Part shown: one piece after another, positions 5,993 to 7,376 of the stretch
How the letters are laid out: the number at the start of each line of letters is the position of its first letter
Position numbering within the stretch: the first letter of the stretch is position 1
NCBI GenBank assembly: GCA_003478355.1
Contig: QUFC01000077.1
Span: forward strand, 1-7,376
Source: Lachnospiraceae bacterium AM48-27BH
GTDB taxonomy: Bacteria; Bacillota; Clostridia; Lachnospirales; Lachnospiraceae
Length of the DNA: 7,376 bases
Reading direction: 5' to 3'
The notes under the pieces: model-generated
What the model saw: the letters and a program-made list of their open reading frames with translations, nothing else
What the model was told of the DNA's origin: nothing
Databases searched by the model: none
Translations under genes and position numbers: made by a program

Positions 5993-7154
5993 TGATGCGC
6001 TCAACCGCTGTTTTGATGTTCTTTGTATCCGTTGCCAGATTAATGCGGATGAAGCCGTGTCCCGTAAAGCTGAACCACTCGCCTACGTCACATGCAAGAT
6101 GGCACTTCTTCTGGATGAACTCTGCTACCTGGTCGCCCGGCATGCAGCCTCTTAAGTCAAGCCAGGAAAGGTAGGTTCCCTCAAGAGGTGTAATCTTGAT
6201 TTCCGGAACCTCTCTTGCAAATTCCTGCTTCATGTAATCGTAGTTGTGGCAGATTAATGCCTTTACATTCTCAAACCACTCTTCGCCGCCGCGGTAAGCC
6301 GCCTCCAGAGCGGTAACACCCATAATGTTTACTTCCGCGCTTCCTACCGTCTTGATATAGGCATCGTAGGTCTCCATCAGCTTCTTGTCGTAGATAACTA
6401 CATGGGAGTGAATCAGTCCGGCCAGGTTGAAGGTCTTGGAGCCTGCGTTGAGGATTACCAGATTATCTTTGTACTCGCCACCCTTTACGATGGCTGTGGA
6501 TACGAAATGATGGTCTCCATATGTAAAGTCCTGATGAATCTCGTCTGCCAGAACCAGAACGCCGTGTCTGCGGCAGATGTCAAGCACCTTCTCCAGCTCC
6601 TCCTCGGTCCACACGCGGCATACCGGGTTGTGCGGGGAACAGAGGATAAACATGGATACCTGATTCTCTTCAATAGTCTTCTCAAACTTCTCGAAATCCA
6701 GCTCAAAATGTCCGTCGTGGTTATCCAGGTCGCAGGTTACAAGCTTTCTGCCTGTGTTTAAAATCGCATCGTAGAATGGATAGTAAACCGGAGGACAGAT
6801 GATAACGGAAGCATCTTCCTTTGTGTAGGCTCTCACTGCTGCGTACAGGGAACCAACAACGCCTGTTGCAAACCGTACATTTTCCTTCTCAACATCCACG
6901 CCGTGGTGCTTCCTCATCCAGTTAAAGAATGCCTCGTAGTAGGAATCCTCCACCTTGCCGTAACCGAACACACCGTGCTCAATTCTCTTTGTCAGCGCGT
7001 CGCGCACTGCCTTTGGAGACTGAATCTCCATATCCGCCACCCATAATGGAAGCAGGTCTGCGTCCCCGAAGATTTCCTGAAGGGAATCCCACTTTAATGT
7101 GCCGGTTCCTCTTCTCTCAACGCAATTTTCCTTACAGAACTTTTCAAAGTCCAT
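5970..7154 (-). CDS. patB: MalY/PatB-family pyridoxal-phosphate C-S beta-lyase
   Basis: Enzymes of this fold-type I aminotransferase family cleave the C-S bond of cystathionine, cystine or cysteine conjugates, giving a thiol or persulfide plus pyruvate and ammonia; some have extra regulatory roles, as MalY does in E. coli. At 394 residues the length matches PatB/MalY (about 387-390). The N-terminus ERRGTGTLKWD is typical. The cofactor site shows SPHNPVCRVW (Asn176), ADEIHQDF (Asp204) and the Schiff-base lysine Lys240 in GSKTFNLAGL. The C-terminal domain ends with the arginine-containing FIRINLAT. The frame extends to an ATG at 7223, but that site has no ribosome site and the extra 23 residues are not family-like. 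AGGCGG lies seven bases before the ATG at 7154, so that start is chosen. The gene heads a block with a persulfide/CoA-disulfide reductase and a cystine transporter, which points to cystine or cysteine as the substrate, though cystathionine is equally possible from sequence alone. Confidence 0.92.
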   Translation of the reverse strand: MDFEKFCKENCVERRGTGTLKWDSLQEIFGDADLLPLWVADMEIQSPKAVRDALTKRIEHGVFGYGKVEDSYYEAFFNWMRKHHGVDVEKENVRFATGVVGSLYAAVRAYTKEDASVIICPPVYYPFYDAILNTGRKLVTCDLDNHDGHFELDFEKFEKTIEENQVSMFILCSPHNPVCRVWTEEELEKVLDICRRHGVLVLADEIHQDFTYGDHHFVSTAIVKGGEYKDNLVILNAGSKTFNLAGLIHSHVVIYDKKLMETYDAYIKTVGSAEVNIMGVTALEAAYRGGEEWFENVKALICHNYDYMKQEFAREVPEIKITPLEGTYLSWLDLRGCMPGDQVAEFIQKKCHLACDVGEWFSFTGHGFIRINLATDTKNIKTAVERIIANIKAL

Positions 7155-7161
7155 TGAAATA

Positions 7162-7167
7162 CCGCCT
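7162..7167 (-). promoter_or_regulatory. Ribosome binding site deciding the patB start
   Basis: AGGCGG on the minus strand lies seven bases before the ATG at 7154. An AGGAG a little further upstream (7170-7174) is 15 bases away, too far to be the main site. The alternative ATG at 7223 has no comparable sequence. Confidence 0.65.
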
Positions 7168-7261
7168 TTCTCCTGTGTGCAGCCCGTCTGCCCGAAAGCA
7201 AACCGGACTATTTTGTTTTGCATGTGAAGTAAAATTATTTTGTAACTTAACTATATTGTAC

Positions 7262-7290
7262 TTTATACTATAAATGAGCAAATTTGAAAA
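7262..7290 (-). promoter_or_regulatory. Candidate promoter for the patB block
   Basis: On the minus strand TTTTCA (7285-7290) and TATAAA (7262-7267) are 17 bases apart, with four and five consensus matches, in strongly AT-rich DNA. The transcript would begin near 7255 with a leader of about 100 bases. An imperfect 18-base palindrome (7278-7295) overlaps the -35 box and might bind a regulator. I recognise no riboswitch or T-box in the leader. Confidence 0.5.
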
Positions 7291-7376
7291 ATTGCACAAA
7301 ACTACACTGCGAATTTCATAAATGAATCAAAATCATTGCTTTCCTTTGCGCATTGAAAAAGATAACGATACTTTTC

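Larger units (their letters stand above)
7155..7376. other. AT-rich region upstream of patB, running to the window edge
   Basis: It contains the patB ribosome site and promoter candidate, plus a plus-strand promoter-like pair (TTGTAA 7240-7245, TATACT 7264-7269, spacer 18). Two short open frames touch the window edge: a minus-strand one ending at a TAG at 7302 (24 codons visible) and a plus-strand one from an ATG at 7322 (18 codons, no ribosome site). Either could be the edge of a neighbouring gene, but these lengths are expected by chance, so neither is called. Confidence 0.4.

Noticed and set aside
7155..7223. The longer patB start at the ATG at 7223.
   Set aside because: The extra 23 residues are not family-like and the ATG lacks a ribosome site, while the ATG at 7154 has AGGCGG at seven bases.
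7155..7255. A riboswitch or T-box in the patB leader.
   Set aside because: No T-box consensus or S-box-like conserved core is visible; only a small GCAG/CTGC stem is seen.
7302..7376. The C-terminal end of a minus-strand gene entering from the right edge (24 codons to a TAG).
   Set aside because: An open run this short is expected by chance, and the visible residues match no family I recognise; more sequence to the right would decide.

Overview
The window reads as ordinary chromosome from an anaerobic, moderate-GC Firmicute, most likely a Clostridia/Lachnospiraceae-type gut bacterium. This is inferred from the [FeFe]-hydrogenase maturase HydF, the strong AGGAGG-type ribosome sites, the -10 boxes and the protein flavour; no rRNA or other taxonomic marker is present. 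All recognisable genes lie on the minus strand, so transcription runs from high to low coordinates. I see no tRNA, rRNA, CRISPR array, insertion sequence or phage gene.

Right part (7376 to about 2633), a sulfur/cystine block. An AT-rich leader with overlapping promoter-like elements on both strands precedes a MalY/PatB-type pyridoxal-phosphate C-S lyase (7154-5970). Then comes a CoA-disulfide/persulfide reductase with a C-terminal rhodanese domain (5896-4200), interrupted by an apparent single-base deletion near 5102. A TcyP-type L-cystine:cation symporter (4117-2711) follows, and a strong intrinsic terminator (2677-2633) closes the block. Together the genes suggest cystine import, beta-elimination to a persulfide plus pyruvate and ammonia, and NAD(P)H-dependent persulfide reduction or thiol repair. 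The gene identities are well supported; the pathway linking them is inference.

Left part (about 2620 to 1), a hydF-nagA transcription unit. An extended -10 promoter lies directly behind the tcyP terminator. It precedes hydF (2579-1323, H-cluster maturation GTPase) and, after 21 bases, nagA (1301-159, N-acetylglucosamine-6-phosphate deacetylase). A small hairpin at the nagA stop codon and a strong bidirectional terminator (about 31-87) end the unit. The pairing of a hydrogenase maturase with an amino-sugar catabolic enzyme is functionally odd.

I did not find a clearly new multigene defence or mobile system. The points most worth a second look are the frameshifted CoA-disulfide reductase, the cystine-to-persulfide gene set, the promoter plus long hairpin between the lyase and the reductase, and the hydF-nagA pairing.
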